From Flavobacterium tyrosinilyticum (GTDB lineage: Bacteria; Bacteroidota; Bacteroidia; Flavobacteriales; Flavobacteriaceae): DNA of 64,000 bases. This document shows, piece after piece, positions 42,119-52,225 of this stretch (positions are counted from its first letter, which is position 1; each line of letters opens with the position of its first letter). The position numbers and the translations under genes were made by a program. The stretch spans positions 502,456-566,455 of the forward strand of contig NZ_JAMOKG010000001.1 in the NCBI RefSeq assembly GCF_023656565.1. Direction: 5' to 3'. Under the pieces are notes generated by a model, which was not told where the DNA came from, did no database searches, and saw nothing but the letters and a program-made list of their open reading frames with translations.

Positions 42119-43402
42119 TTAAATATAATCTAAAGTTCGTTCTAAGGCCATGCCTCGCGAACCTTTTACCAATATCATATTAGACTGAAAGCTAAAGGTC
42201 TTTAAAAATTCGGCAAAAGCATCGAATGTTTCAAAAAATTGAATATTTTCACTCGGAATCTTATTCGTAAAAAAGGCTTTTCCTATTAGAAAACATAAAG
42301 CCTGTTTTTGATCTGCTAAAGAATCAATTATAACTTTATGCTCGTGAAGACTTTCATCTCCCAATTCGAACATATCTCCAAGAATCATAATCTTATTTTT
42401 CTTGTCCAATTGCAAGAAATTGGTAATCGCCACCGCCATACTACTCGGGTTAGCATTATAAGCATCTAAAATAATCTCATTTGAGCCTTTTTGCATCATT
42501 TGAGATCTATTATTAGCCGGAATATAATTCTCAATAGCACTCTTAATATCGCTTTCTTTTACCTCAAAATATTTCCCGATTGCAGTAGCTGCATTTATGT
42601 TGTTGGCATTGTACAGCCCAATTAAATGAGATTCGATTGAAAAATCATTGTACTCAATAGCAACAAAAGGGTTTGCCGTAATATTCTGTATATTTAAGTC
42701 TGCCTTTTCTTTTTTTATTCCAAAAGTAAAAGACTTTATGCCCGCTGATTTCTCTATCTGAATCGGATCTTCTAAATTTACAAAAACAGTTTTCCCGTTT
42801 GCAGAAAGATATTGGTACATTTCACTTTTACCTGCTATTACACCTTCAACTCCACCAAAACCTTCCAAGTGTGCCTTTCCAAAATTGGTAATATAGCCAA
42901 AATCAGGCTGTGCAATCTGACACAAAAATTCAATTTCTTTTTGATGGTTGGCACCCATTTCTACAATTCCGATTTCTGTTTCCTTTGTAAAAGAAAGCAG
43001 TGTTAGCGGAACACCAATGTGGTTATTTAAATTACCAACAGTCGCTTTAGTCTTAAACTTTTTTGACAAAACAACATTGATCAATTCTTTTGTTGTAGTT
43101 TTTCCGTTACTACCTGTTAAAGCAACAATCGGTAGTGCTAAATAAGCACGGTGAAACTTTGCCAGCTCCTGAAGCGTCTCCAAACTATTTTTTACCAAAA
43201 TAGTCCTATCGTCAATAAAATAAGATTCGTTGTCAATAACAACAAATAAAGCTCCCAAATCTAATGCTTCTTTAGCAAATGTATTAGCATCAAAATTCTC
43301 TCCTTTAATAGCAAAAAACATCGAGTCCTTTTCGATTTTTCTTGTATCGATAGACAGAGAACTGCACTTTAAATATAAGTTATGAATGTCTTGAATATTC
43401 AT
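42119..43402 (-). CDS. murF: UDP-N-acetylmuramoyl-tripeptide--D-alanyl-D-alanine ligase
   Basis: The Mur ligase adds D-Ala-D-Ala to UDP-MurNAc-tripeptide in the cytoplasm, using ATP, as the last soluble step of peptidoglycan precursor synthesis. The 427-residue protein has the Mur three-domain order. Visible landmarks are the early SSLSIDTRKIEKDSMFFAIKG motif, the P-loop GSNGKTTTKE, EMGANHQKEI, the NAATAIGKYF region and the C-terminal DAYNANPSSM and LVKGSRGMALE segments specific to MurF. It follows gldJ on the same strand with a terminator-like hairpin between them. Confidence 0.96.
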   Translation of the reverse strand: MNIQDIHNLYLKCSSLSIDTRKIEKDSMFFAIKGENFDANTFAKEALDLGALFVVIDNESYFIDDRTILVKNSLETLQELAKFHRAYLALPIVALTGSNGKTTTKELINVVLSKKFKTKATVGNLNNHIGVPLTLLSFTKETEIGIVEMGANHQKEIEFLCQIAQPDFGYITNFGKAHLEGFGGVEGVIAGKSEMYQYLSANGKTVFVNLEDPIQIEKSAGIKSFTFGIKKEKADLNIQNITANPFVAIEYNDFSIESHLIGLYNANNINAATAIGKYFEVKESDIKSAIENYIPANNRSQMMQKGSNEIILDAYNANPSSMAVAITNFLQLDKKNKIMILGDMFELGDESLHEHKVIIDSLADQKQALCFLIGKAFFTNKIPSENIQFFETFDAFAEFLKTFSFQSNMILVKGSRGMALERTLDYI

Positions 43403-43447
43403 TTATAATTTTTTTAATATGTCATAAAAGTAGAAAAAAAACAATAA

Positions 43448-43499
43448 AAAAATTCCAAATTCCAGACTGAATATTCAGCTTTTGGAATTTGGAATTTTT
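43448..43499 (-). terminator. 17-bp perfect hairpin after gldJ
   Basis: AAAAATTCCAAATTCCA (43448-43464) pairs perfectly with TGGAATTTGGAATTTTT (43483-43499). The 18-base loop contains its own palindrome CTGAATATTCAG (43466-43477). The A/T-rich base acts as a T-run in either direction; it most likely ends gldJ. Confidence 0.75.
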
Positions 43500-43519
43500 G
43501 ATATTATAATTCCTAAATC

Positions 43520-45211
43520 TTAGTTTCTAGGAGATTTTCTTTTTTCAGCTTTAGAACCTACTCTAGACATTGCACATCTGAAACCGATGTAATCAGTTGC
43601 CATATCTTGTGGAAAATATCTTCTTTGAGCTGGATCTAACCAGTAAGCTCTATCTCTCCAAGATCCTCCTTTGTAAACTCTTACTTTATCATCGATCAAA
43701 GTAGTACGTTTACTAGAGTTATCATATTTTCTGATCATTTTTCCTAAACTGTCTGTTGTAACATTATGCTTAGGAGAATTGTACATTGCCTGCTCTGTTT
43801 TAGATCCAGACTCTGAGTCACCAAAATCAAAATATCTAGAAGATTGTTTATCACCATCTCTGTAATTGATATTATCGCTTGTGCTAAAGTTTTGTCTCAA
43901 ATACGTTTCTTGTTCGTCAACTGGAATCTGAGCAATTTCTCCTGGAAGGTTTCTTGCAACAACTTTACCGTTACTTAAAGTATCATATTTAATATTAGCA
44001 GTAGAAACGATTTCAAGTTTACCATCTTTACCAATTTTGTTTTTAGCATATTGATTTCCTCTATAGTAGTTAAAATCATTTGCTTCATTATCAATAATAG
44101 GTCTGTAAACGTCAGCTACCCATTCTGCAACGTTTCCTGCCATATCATAAAGACCGAAATCGTTTGGTGCATAACTTTTTACTTCATTAGTAATATCAGC
44201 TCCGTCATCTGACCAACCTGCAATTCCACCGTAATCACCGTTTCCTTGTTTAAAGTTAGCCAATTGATCACCTTTGTTTTTACGTTTATTAGAACGTGTA
44301 TAATCTCCAGACCAAGGATATTTCTTTTGTCCTTTGTAGATGTTGTATTCTCTTTGTCCAACGTCTGCAGCAGCTGCATATTCCCATTCTGCTTCAGTAG
44401 GAAGTCTATATTCTGGTAAAATGATACCAGAAGAACGCTGAGCATAAACGTTTTTCTCTTCAGGAACTACACCGTCTTTACCAGCTCTAGGTTTTCTTCC
44501 GTTAGGGTTTTTCTTTAAAACTAACTCTTCGTTTCCTCCATAAGTTGTAGACGGAGATGCAACGTAAGCTTCAGTATTAAATAAACTTTCAGCACTTACA
44601 TCATTTGTTTTTGCGCCTTTTTTAAGATACCCATTTTTCTCTAAAACAGCTTCGTTTACACGGTCTGTTCTCCATTTACTAAATTCAACTGCTTGAATCC
44701 AGTTAACACCAACTACAGGGTAGTTAGCATAAGATGGGTGTCTTAAGTAGTTATTAGTCATCGTTTCGTTATATCCTAAACGATTTCTCCATACTAATGT
44801 ATCAGGAGATGCTCCTTCATAAATATTCTTGTAATTTTCTTCTGTTGGTGGAAAAACTTTCTTTAACCACTCTAGGTATTCTAAGTACATACCGTTCGTA
44901 ACTTCAGTTTCATCCATATAGAATGATTGAACGTGTTGTTGAGTTGGCGTGTTATTCCAATCATGCATAACATCATCCTGTACTTTACCCATAGTAAACG
45001 TACCTCCTTCAACAAAAACCAAACCAGGACCAGCCTGTTGTTTTTTACCTGCATTTCTGGCAGCAGTTCCATTCTGACTATCTACATCCCAGCCTGTAGC
45101 TCTAGAAGCATGGCTCGAACTCGATTTTTTGCTACAACTAGCCGTGCCCAACATCAATACCATTGACATCATTAACTGCAAGACTACAATTTTGTTTACT
45201 TTCATACTCAT
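43520..45211 (-). CDS. gldJ: gliding motility lipoprotein GldJ
   Basis: A 563-residue lipoprotein (C26 in LMLGTASCSKK) with a formylglycine-generating-enzyme/sulfatase-modifying-factor fold: LVFVEGGTFTMGKV, MDETEVTNGMYLEYL, YRLPTEAEWEYAA and the final VRVYKGGSWRDRAYWLDPAQRRYF. GldJ is required for gliding and for stability of the other Gld/type IX secretion parts in Flavobacterium; the FGE fold is used structurally and catalysis is not expected. The divergent neighbour porU and then porV match the known gldJ-porU-porV neighbourhood of Flavobacterium. A second in-frame ATG lies two codons downstream. Confidence 0.96.
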   Translation of the reverse strand: MSMKVNKIVVLQLMMSMVLMLGTASCSKKSSSSHASRATGWDVDSQNGTAARNAGKKQQAGPGLVFVEGGTFTMGKVQDDVMHDWNNTPTQQHVQSFYMDETEVTNGMYLEYLEWLKKVFPPTEENYKNIYEGASPDTLVWRNRLGYNETMTNNYLRHPSYANYPVVGVNWIQAVEFSKWRTDRVNEAVLEKNGYLKKGAKTNDVSAESLFNTEAYVASPSTTYGGNEELVLKKNPNGRKPRAGKDGVVPEEKNVYAQRSSGIILPEYRLPTEAEWEYAAAADVGQREYNIYKGQKKYPWSGDYTRSNKRKNKGDQLANFKQGNGDYGGIAGWSDDGADITNEVKSYAPNDFGLYDMAGNVAEWVADVYRPIIDNEANDFNYYRGNQYAKNKIGKDGKLEIVSTANIKYDTLSNGKVVARNLPGEIAQIPVDEQETYLRQNFSTSDNINYRDGDKQSSRYFDFGDSESGSKTEQAMYNSPKHNVTTDSLGKMIRKYDNSSKRTTLIDDKVRVYKGGSWRDRAYWLDPAQRRYFPQDMATDYIGFRCAMSRVGSKAEKRKSPRN

Positions 45212-45326
45212 TCTTAGGTGATAAATTTAGGTGCTGCAATATAATAATTAACATTTAATTGGCAACATCTGTTCTAATAATTTTATTTAGCTGTTTTTTC
45301 CAGAAAATAACCTTTAGTTACGAACG

Positions 45327-45334
45327 CAAAAATA
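45327..45334 (-). promoter_or_regulatory. -7 promoter element of gldJ
   Basis: CAAAAATA reads TATTTTTG on the minus strand, matching TAnnTTTG, 116 bases upstream of the gldJ start. The divergent porU promoter is not evident in the same gap. Confidence 0.4.
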
Positions 45335-45417
45335 TACTTTTTATTATTTACTGTAACATGAAATACTATATTTTTACTTACTAATTATTTTTTAATTAAA
45401 TTTCGGTTTTTTAACTC

Positions 45418-48400
45418 ATGAAACAAGCAATTCTTATCTCTCTTTTACTGATCCCAATTCTTTCGTTTTCCCAGATAAATGGGAGCATAACGATAGATTG
45501 GCAAAACAAAAAAGAGGTAAATTATGGCGAAAATAAAATTACAATTCCATTCTTCTCAGGAAGTAGTTTTCGCTTCGACACTACAAAAAAAACCATAATG
45601 TTCTTCCAAAATCTGAATCAACCTAACGCTTCAGGCAACAGTTCGGCACAAATTAGCAATGTCATTTATGAATCGGTTTCGAGAGCAGATTTAGGAGATT
45701 TAACACTTGAAAACATACCGGAAAAACCAAATGAATCATTAATAGTCACCAATGCAAGAGACAAAAGATATACTTTTCTTTCCTTATCCCCTATAATTAA
45801 GGAAGGAAACAGCTACAAACGCATCAAGTCATTTTCTTACTTTATTGGCAACACAACGGGACGAACTACATCTACTTCTTCCTTTCAAAAATCGGCGGCA
45901 ATCTCAAATTCTGTCTTAGCATCTGGAGATTGGTATCGCTTTTATATTCAGAAATCTGGTGTCTACAGAATAAACCGATCTTTTTTGCAAAGTTTAGGAT
46001 TTGACCCTTCTAAAGCTGATCCTAGGAAAATCAAAATTTATGGAAACGGCGGAAGAATGCTCCCCCTTCCTAATGACAGTTATTATCCCGATGATTTAAC
46101 AGAAAACACTATACAGATAATAGGTGAAAATGATGGCACTTTTAACAATGAAGATTACATTCTTTTTTATGCCGAAGGGCCCGACAGTTGGAGTTCTGAA
46201 AACCAAACTAACTTAAATTTATACGACACCAAGTCCTATTATTATATTACGGCTTCTGGCGGAGATGGCAAGAGAATTCAAAACTTAAATCAGCCAGCAG
46301 GAAATAGCACCTTAGATCTAAACACGTTTGATGACTATCAATATCACGAAATTGACCAAACCAACATTGTGCACCTCGGTCGCCAATGGCTCGGCGAGTC
46401 GTTTGATATCAATCAAGAGCAGGAATTTTCATTTAATTTCCCAAACCTTGATACTACCGTGCCTGTAAAAATAGAAGTAAGCGCCGCATCTGCATCTTTA
46501 ACCAGCACTTCTTTTTCAATAGCCGCAAACACACTAAATGTGGGATCTATAAACTTTCCAGCTTTAATTGCAAACTCTGACACTAAATATAGGACGGGAA
46601 AACTTCCAGCAAATACAGAATTTACCGGAACAGACAATATCAAAATAAAACTTACCTATAATAATAATGGTGTTCCAGGATCTAAAGGTTATTTAGATTA
46701 TATCAATCTTATTGCCAAACGAAAACTTTTAGGAACTGGCAAACAATTTCATTTTCAATACAACGATGCGGGCTCTAAAGCAGGAATTGCCAATTACACT
46801 ATTGGAAATGCATCTGGAATAACACAAATCTGGGACATTACGAACCTATATAATGTATATAAAATCGAAAATGCCAATCAAACTTCTTTTAGCTTTAAGG
46901 CCAATTTGGGAGAAGTTAGAAAATATATCGCTATAGATGCTTCTGATTATTACACTCCATTAAAGGAAAATCTGTCAAAAGTTGCCAACCAGAATGTAAA
47001 AGGAACGATTTTCAGAAACAATCAAAGTTCTTTTCAAGATATTGATTATGTAATTATAACTCCAAAGGCATTATCCTCACAGGCCGAAAGATTGGCCAGT
47101 TTTCACAGAACCAATTCCAATTTAAATGTAAAAGTGATTGCCTTAGAAAACATCTATCAAGAATTTTCTTCTGGCAAACAAGATATTGCCGCTATTCGAA
47201 ATTGCATCAGATATATCTACAACAATGCTTCTTCTCCAGAAAAAAGAGTACGTTATGTTAACTTATTTGGAGACGCTTCGTTTGATTATAAAGATCGCAT
47301 CTCAAACAACACTAATATTGTACCTATATATCAATCTCTAATAAGCAATACAGTCGGAGAATCTTCATTTGCTTCTGATGATTTTTACGGATTAATGGAT
47401 TCTAACGAAGGAGTTATTATTCCGTCTCTTGCAGGAATAGATATAGCCGTAGGAAGAATGCTAGTTTCAGATAATGCCCAAGCGCAGGAAATGGTGAACA
47501 AAGTCTTTGAATATTACGACACAAAATCATACGGGAATTGGAGAAATAATGTGGTTTTAATTAGCGACGATTCAGACAAAGCCGGCGATCAGACCTTGCA
47601 AGCCAACCAAAATACTCTTGCAGATCAAATTGCAATCGAAAAGCCTTTTTTTAATATCGATAAAATATTTTTAGACGCTTACACGCAAGAAGCTTCTGCC
47701 GGCGGAGCGCGATATCCTAAAGCAAGAACCGATTTTTTTAATGCTTTCGAAAAAGGTGCTTTAATTTTCAACTATTTAGGTCATGGCGGAGAGGACGGAC
47801 TAGCAAGCGAAAGAATTTGGGAAAAATCAGATGGGCAAAACTTGACCAATCAATATAAATACACTTTATTTATTACCATTACCTGCGAATTTTCTCGTTT
47901 TGACGATCCGACGAGACCAACTGCTGGAGAATATGTTTTCTGGAATCCAAAAGGAGGAGCTATTTCAATGCTAACAACAATTCGCGAAATCGGTCAAGCA
48001 AACGCGGAAGAATTCAATAAAACGCTCAGCAAAAACCTTCTTTCTTATGGATCAAATCAATACAACACTATTGCAGAGTCTTTAAGAATATCCAAAAACG
48101 AAAATCCAAGCTCTTCTAGCAATGTTGTCTTTTATTTAGGAGATCCTGCTTTAATGCTTGCTATTCCAAAACCACGAATTAATTTAACTAAAGTAAACGA
48201 TATTGTGATTTCGCAGGCAATTCCTGATTTAAAATCATTGTCAAAAATTAAAATTTCAGGAGAAATCACAGACGAAAACAATACGCTTTTAAGCAATTAT
48301 AACGGAGAATTGGCAACGGCCATTTTCGATAAATTAATCACAAACACCACTTTAAATAACGACGGATTTAGCCCTCCAATGCAATTTAAAACTTTAGGAG

Positions 48401-49254
48401 AAACCATTTTTAGAGGAAATGCATCTGTTACAAACGGACAATTCGAATTTAGTTTTGTGGTTCCTAGAGATATAAGGATTCCTGTTGACAATGGCAGAAT
48501 CAGTTTTTATTCAAAGAAAAACGAATCGCTAGAAAACCAAACAGGATACAACAACACGATCAAAATTGGAGGAATTAACGAAAATGCACCTCAGGACAAT
48601 ATAAGTCCAAAAGTGAAGTTATATATGAACGATGAAACTTTTGTATCTGGTGGAATAACGAATGAATCGCCTTTTCTTTTGGCTTTTTTAGAAGATGAAA
48701 ACGGAATTAATACAGCAAGTGGAATCGGACACGATATTGTCGCTATTTTAGACGGAGATGTGAGCAATCCTTATATTTTGAATGATTATTACCAAACGAA
48801 ATTAGACGATTACACTAACGGAAATTTACGTTTTCCATTCCGAAATCTAGCTCCTGGACTGCACACTATAAGCTTTACCGCTTGGGATGTTTACAATAAT
48901 CCTGTTACTAGTGAAATCCAATTTACAGTTGTAGGAGACGATTCTTTGACACTATCACACGTTCTTAATTATCCAAATCCATTTTCAACTTATACACAAT
49001 TCTGGTTTTCACACAACAGGCCTTATGAACCATTAGACGTACAAGTACAAGTAATGACTATTACAGGAAAAGTAGTTTGGACAAAAAATCAAATGATTAC
49101 AACAGAAGGTTTTTTATCTAGAGAAATAACATGGGACGGAAGAGACGATTTTGGTGACAAAATCGGAAAAGGAGTGTATATTTACAAACTGACTGTAAAA
49201 TCTAATTTAACAAATAAAAAAGCAGAAAAATACGAAAAGCTTGTCATCCTATAA
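45418..49254 (+). CDS. porU: type IX secretion system sortase PorU
   Basis: A 1278-residue protein with signal peptide and a C25 (gingipain-like) cysteine protease core. The catalytic histidine is H789 in YLGHGG and the cysteine C823 in TCEFSRFD. The final 100 residues form a T9SS-type C-terminal domain (NYPNPFSTYTQFWF...ITWDGRDDFGDKIGKGVYIYKL). PorU removes the C-terminal sorting domain from T9SS cargo at the cell surface and attaches the cargo to the membrane, working with PorV. Divergent from gldJ; porV follows after 41 bases. Confidence 0.96.
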   Translation: MKQAILISLLLIPILSFSQINGSITIDWQNKKEVNYGENKITIPFFSGSSFRFDTTKKTIMFFQNLNQPNASGNSSAQISNVIYESVSRADLGDLTLENIPEKPNESLIVTNARDKRYTFLSLSPIIKEGNSYKRIKSFSYFIGNTTGRTTSTSSFQKSAAISNSVLASGDWYRFYIQKSGVYRINRSFLQSLGFDPSKADPRKIKIYGNGGRMLPLPNDSYYPDDLTENTIQIIGENDGTFNNEDYILFYAEGPDSWSSENQTNLNLYDTKSYYYITASGGDGKRIQNLNQPAGNSTLDLNTFDDYQYHEIDQTNIVHLGRQWLGESFDINQEQEFSFNFPNLDTTVPVKIEVSAASASLTSTSFSIAANTLNVGSINFPALIANSDTKYRTGKLPANTEFTGTDNIKIKLTYNNNGVPGSKGYLDYINLIAKRKLLGTGKQFHFQYNDAGSKAGIANYTIGNASGITQIWDITNLYNVYKIENANQTSFSFKANLGEVRKYIAIDASDYYTPLKENLSKVANQNVKGTIFRNNQSSFQDIDYVIITPKALSSQAERLASFHRTNSNLNVKVIALENIYQEFSSGKQDIAAIRNCIRYIYNNASSPEKRVRYVNLFGDASFDYKDRISNNTNIVPIYQSLISNTVGESSFASDDFYGLMDSNEGVIIPSLAGIDIAVGRMLVSDNAQAQEMVNKVFEYYDTKSYGNWRNNVVLISDDSDKAGDQTLQANQNTLADQIAIEKPFFNIDKIFLDAYTQEASAGGARYPKARTDFFNAFEKGALIFNYLGHGGEDGLASERIWEKSDGQNLTNQYKYTLFITITCEFSRFDDPTRPTAGEYVFWNPKGGAISMLTTIREIGQANAEEFNKTLSKNLLSYGSNQYNTIAESLRISKNENPSSSSNVVFYLGDPALMLAIPKPRINLTKVNDIVISQAIPDLKSLSKIKISGEITDENNTLLSNYNGELATAIFDKLITNTTLNNDGFSPPMQFKTLGETIFRGNASVTNGQFEFSFVVPRDIRIPVDNGRISFYSKKNESLENQTGYNNTIKIGGINENAPQDNISPKVKLYMNDETFVSGGITNESPFLLAFLEDENGINTASGIGHDIVAILDGDVSNPYILNDYYQTKLDDYTNGNLRFPFRNLAPGLHTISFTAWDVYNNPVTSEIQFTVVGDDSLTLSHVLNYPNPFSTYTQFWFSHNRPYEPLDVQVQVMTITGKVVWTKNQMITTEGFLSREITWDGRDDFGDKIGKGVYIYKLTVKSNLTNKKAEKYEKLVIL

Positions 49255-49269
49255 TATTATATATATTTG
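49240..49269 (+). promoter_or_regulatory. internal promoter for porV
   Basis: CTTG (49240-49243) and TATATTTG (49262-49269) are 18 bases apart, matching the TTTG-N17-23-TAnnTTTG layout. The -33 part lies inside the last codons of porU, so porV can be expressed apart from porU. Confidence 0.6.
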
Positions 49270-49295
49270 CACCACCAAAAACATTAGTCCCATAA

Positions 49296-50501
49296 ATGAA
49301 AAAACTATCACTTTTATTAATTTGTATTTTTAGCATTTACAACTCAAAGGCACAGGAATCAAGACCAATTGTTACTGGAGTACCTTTTTTATTAGTCGCT
49401 GCTGATGCTAGAGCAGCAGGTTTGGCAGACCAAGGTGTCGCCACTTCTGCAGACGTTTTCTCTCAACAATGGAACCCTGCTAAGTATGCATTTTCTGAAG
49501 ATGCACAAGGGCTTTCTATTAGTTACACTCCTTATTTAACAGATCTTGCCAATGATATCTCATTGGGCCAGATTACCTACTACAACAAAATCAACGAAAA
49601 AAGTGCCTTTGCAGGAAGTTTTCGCTATTTTGGTTTTGGAGGAATTGAATTAAGATACACTGGAGATCCAAATGAGGCAGTAAGAGAAGTAAATCCAAAC
49701 GAATTTGCCTTAGACGGATCTTATTCATTAAAATTAAGCGAGAAATTCTCGATGGCTGTTGCCGGACGTTTCATCAGTTCAAACTTAAAAGTTGCTTCAG
49801 AAGAAGTTGATGCTACATCTGCAAGATCTTTTGCTGTTGATGTGGCAGCTTTTTACCAATCTGAAGAAATTGCTTATCAAGATTTCAATGGTAGATGGAG
49901 AGCTGGTGTTAACTTCCAAAACATGGGACCAAAAATCAGCTATGATAATGACGACGTAAGCACAAACTTCTTACCTGCAAATTTAAGATTAGGAGGAGGA
50001 TTTGACTTTATCTTTGATGATTACAACAAACTTACTTTAAGCGCTGAACTTACTAAACTTTTAGTTCCGACACCTCCAGGAATTGGAACACCAGTAGATG
50101 TAAATGGCGATGGTGATTTTGACGACCCAGAAGATATTTCTCAACAAGAAGCGACAGACATTGGTTATAGAAATTATAACGACATTGGCTGGTTCCAAGG
50201 AATCTTTAAATCTTTTGGAGATGCACCAGGCGGATTTAAAGAAGAAATAAAAGAAGTAACTTATAGCGTAGCTGCAGAGTATATGTATCAAGATGCTTTT
50301 GCAATGCGTTTAGGATATTACCATGAAAGCCCAGAAAAAGGTGCTAAACAATTTTTCTCTTTAGGAGCAGGATTCAAATACAACATTATGAAAATCGATG
50401 TGTCTTACTTATTCTCAGCGTCTAAAATAAAAAATCCTTTAGAAAACACACTTCGTTTCTCTTTAACGTTTAACTTTGGAGACAAATACGAAACGTATTA
50501 A
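49296..50501 (+). CDS. porV: type IX secretion system outer-membrane protein PorV
   Basis: A 401-residue FadL-type beta-barrel with signal peptide (cut after NSKAQ). The VTGVPFLLVAADARAAGLADQGVAT opening and SQQWNPAKYAF segment are PorV (LptO) signatures, and the barrel ends in LRFSLTFNFGDKYETY. PorV shuttles cargo from the Sov/SprA translocon to PorU for release or anchoring. It lies downstream of porU with its own promoter and is closed by a strong terminator. Confidence 0.96.
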   Translation: MKKLSLLLICIFSIYNSKAQESRPIVTGVPFLLVAADARAAGLADQGVATSADVFSQQWNPAKYAFSEDAQGLSISYTPYLTDLANDISLGQITYYNKINEKSAFAGSFRYFGFGGIELRYTGDPNEAVREVNPNEFALDGSYSLKLSEKFSMAVAGRFISSNLKVASEEVDATSARSFAVDVAAFYQSEEIAYQDFNGRWRAGVNFQNMGPKISYDNDDVSTNFLPANLRLGGGFDFIFDDYNKLTLSAELTKLLVPTPPGIGTPVDVNGDGDFDDPEDISQQEATDIGYRNYNDIGWFQGIFKSFGDAPGGFKEEIKEVTYSVAAEYMYQDAFAMRLGYYHESPEKGAKQFFSLGAGFKYNIMKIDVSYLFSASKIKNPLENTLRFSLTFNFGDKYETY

Positions 50502-50528
50502 AGAGAAAGTTTAAAATAAAAATAATTC

Positions 50529-50568
50529 AATCCAAATTCCGGCATTTTAGGAATTTGGATTTTTTTTC
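50529..50568 (+). terminator. terminator after porV
   Basis: AATCCAAATTCC (50529-50540) pairs perfectly with GGAATTTGGATT (50550-50561) over nine bases and is followed by eight Ts. Confidence 0.9.
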
Positions 50569-50580
50569 CCTTAAAAACAG

Positions 50581-51063
50581 ATGAAAGAAATCAATATAAC
50601 AACATCATTTACAATATTTGATACTCTAAATGAACTTCCAACGGAAATTCAGGATTTAATGCATCAAGCTATCGAGGTTAGAAAAAAAGCTTATGCACCC
50701 TATTCAAAATTTAAAGTTGGAGCCGCTTTGCTTTTAGACAACGGAAAAGTTATTTTAGGTTCCAATCAAGAAAATGCTGCTTATCCGTCTGGACTTTGTG
50801 CAGAAAGAACTGCGATTTTTTATGCCGGAAGCACTTATCCAGAAGCAAAAATCTTAAAAATGGCGATTACAGCAGCTTCAGACATCAATCAGACCACTGC
50901 TCCTATTCCGCCTTGCGGATCGTGTCGCCAATCAATAGCAGAATACGAAATAAAACAAGACACCCCTATTGAAATCTATTTTATGGGTGAAATTGGTGAA
51001 ATTTACAAATCCTCATCCCTAAAAAATTTACTCCCATTGATGTTCGACAAAAAGTTCTTGTAA
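50581..51063 (+). CDS. cdd: cytidine deaminase
   Basis: The 160-residue enzyme deaminates cytidine and deoxycytidine to uridine forms in pyrimidine salvage. The zinc and catalytic residues are clear: C73 and E75 in GLCAERTAIF, and C112 and C115 in PPCGSCRQ. The YAPYSKFKVGAALL segment forms the nucleoside site. The length fits the small tetrameric class with a short N-terminal extension. It starts just after the porV terminator and lies 160 bases before pdhA, which has its own promoter. Confidence 0.96.
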   Translation: MKEINITTSFTIFDTLNELPTEIQDLMHQAIEVRKKAYAPYSKFKVGAALLLDNGKVILGSNQENAAYPSGLCAERTAIFYAGSTYPEAKILKMAITAASDINQTTAPIPPCGSCRQSIAEYEIKQDTPIEIYFMGEIGEIYKSSSLKNLLPLMFDKKFL

Positions 51064-51091
51064 AAAAAAGCCAAAAAGTATCGTTTTAATT

Positions 51092-51121
51092 TTAGTTCTT
51101 AAATGTAATGTCTTATTTTTG
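51092..51121 (+). promoter_or_regulatory. pdhA promoter
   Basis: TATTTTTG (51114-51121) matches the -7 consensus; a weak -33 (TTAG, 51092-51095) is 18 bases upstream. About 100 bases of leader follow, including a CCCGAC-CTTTC-GGGCG mini-hairpin (about 51126-51141). Confidence 0.45.
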
Positions 51122-51222
51122 CATCCCGACCTTTCGGGCGCAAATTTGTGGGAGGAAACTATTTTGCGTTACAGGCACAATAATCGATAACACAAACAAC
51201 TTTAGCAAAAGAAAGAATTCAG

Positions 51223-52221
51223 ATGAAAGAAGTTACAAAAGAGGTATATTTAAAGTGGTATGAGGACATGCTACTTTGGAGAAAGTTTGAAGACAAACTT
51301 GCAGCATTATACATTCAACAAAAAGTTAGAGGTTTTCTACACCTATATAATGGTCAAGAAGCTGTATTAGCTGGCGCACTGCACGCTATGGATTTGACCA
51401 AAGATAAAATGATTACTGCTTACAGAAACCACGTTCAGCCAATTGGTATGGGAGTTGATCCTAGAAACGTAATGGCAGAACTTTTAGGAAAAGCTACAGG
51501 AACTTCTAAAGGTATGGGAGGTTCTATGCACATTTTCTCTAAAGAACACGGCTTTTATGGAGGACACGGAATCGTAGGTGCTCAAATTCCTGTAGGAGCT
51601 GGTATTGCTTTTGCAGATAAATATTTTAATACTGGCGGTGTTACCATGACTTACTTTGGTGATGGTGCTGCTAGACAAGGTTCTCTTCACGAAGCTTTTA
51701 ACATGGCTATGTTATGGAAACTTCCAGTTGTATTTATCGTTGAAAACAACGGTTACGCAATGGGAACTTCTGTAGAAAGAACTGCAAACCACACTGACAT
51801 CTGGAAATTAGGTTTAGGTTATGAAATGCCTTGCGGGCCTGTTGACGGAATGAATCCTGTAAAAGTTGCCGAAGCAATGCACGAAGCTATCGAAAGAGCG
51901 CGTCGAGGAGACGGACCAACTTTCCTTGAAATGAAAACGTACCGTTACAGAGGACACTCTATGTCTGATGCACAATTATACCGTTCGAAAGAAGAGGTTG
52001 AAGAGTACAAAAAAATCGACCCAATTACTCAAGTTCTTGATGTAATCTTGGATCAAAAATATGCTACACAAGAAGAAATTGAAGTAATTGACCAAAGAGT
52101 TAAAGACTTAGTTGAAGAGTGTGCGAAATTCGCTGAAGAATCTCCATACCCAGACTTACAACAATTATACGATGTAGTATACGCACAAGAAGACTATCCA
52201 TTTACACCTCATAAATTATAA
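51223..52221 (+). CDS. pdhA: pyruvate dehydrogenase E1 component, alpha subunit
   Basis: A 332-residue thiamine-diphosphate-dependent E1 alpha chain. The ThDP motif runs from GDG (146-148) to NN (175-176). The RGFLHLYNGQEAV, AYRNHVQPIGMG and YRYRGHSMSDAQLYR segments (the last being the phosphorylation-loop region in eukaryotic relatives) are all family-typical. It decarboxylates pyruvate together with E1 beta, which is not in this neighbourhood. The E2 gene follows after four bases. Confidence 0.95.
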   Translation: MKEVTKEVYLKWYEDMLLWRKFEDKLAALYIQQKVRGFLHLYNGQEAVLAGALHAMDLTKDKMITAYRNHVQPIGMGVDPRNVMAELLGKATGTSKGMGGSMHIFSKEHGFYGGHGIVGAQIPVGAGIAFADKYFNTGGVTMTYFGDGAARQGSLHEAFNMAMLWKLPVVFIVENNGYAMGTSVERTANHTDIWKLGLGYEMPCGPVDGMNPVKVAEAMHEAIERARRGDGPTFLEMKTYRYRGHSMSDAQLYRSKEEVEEYKKIDPITQVLDVILDQKYATQEEIEVIDQRVKDLVEECAKFAEESPYPDLQQLYDVVYAQEDYPFTPHKL

Positions 52222-52225
52222 TATC

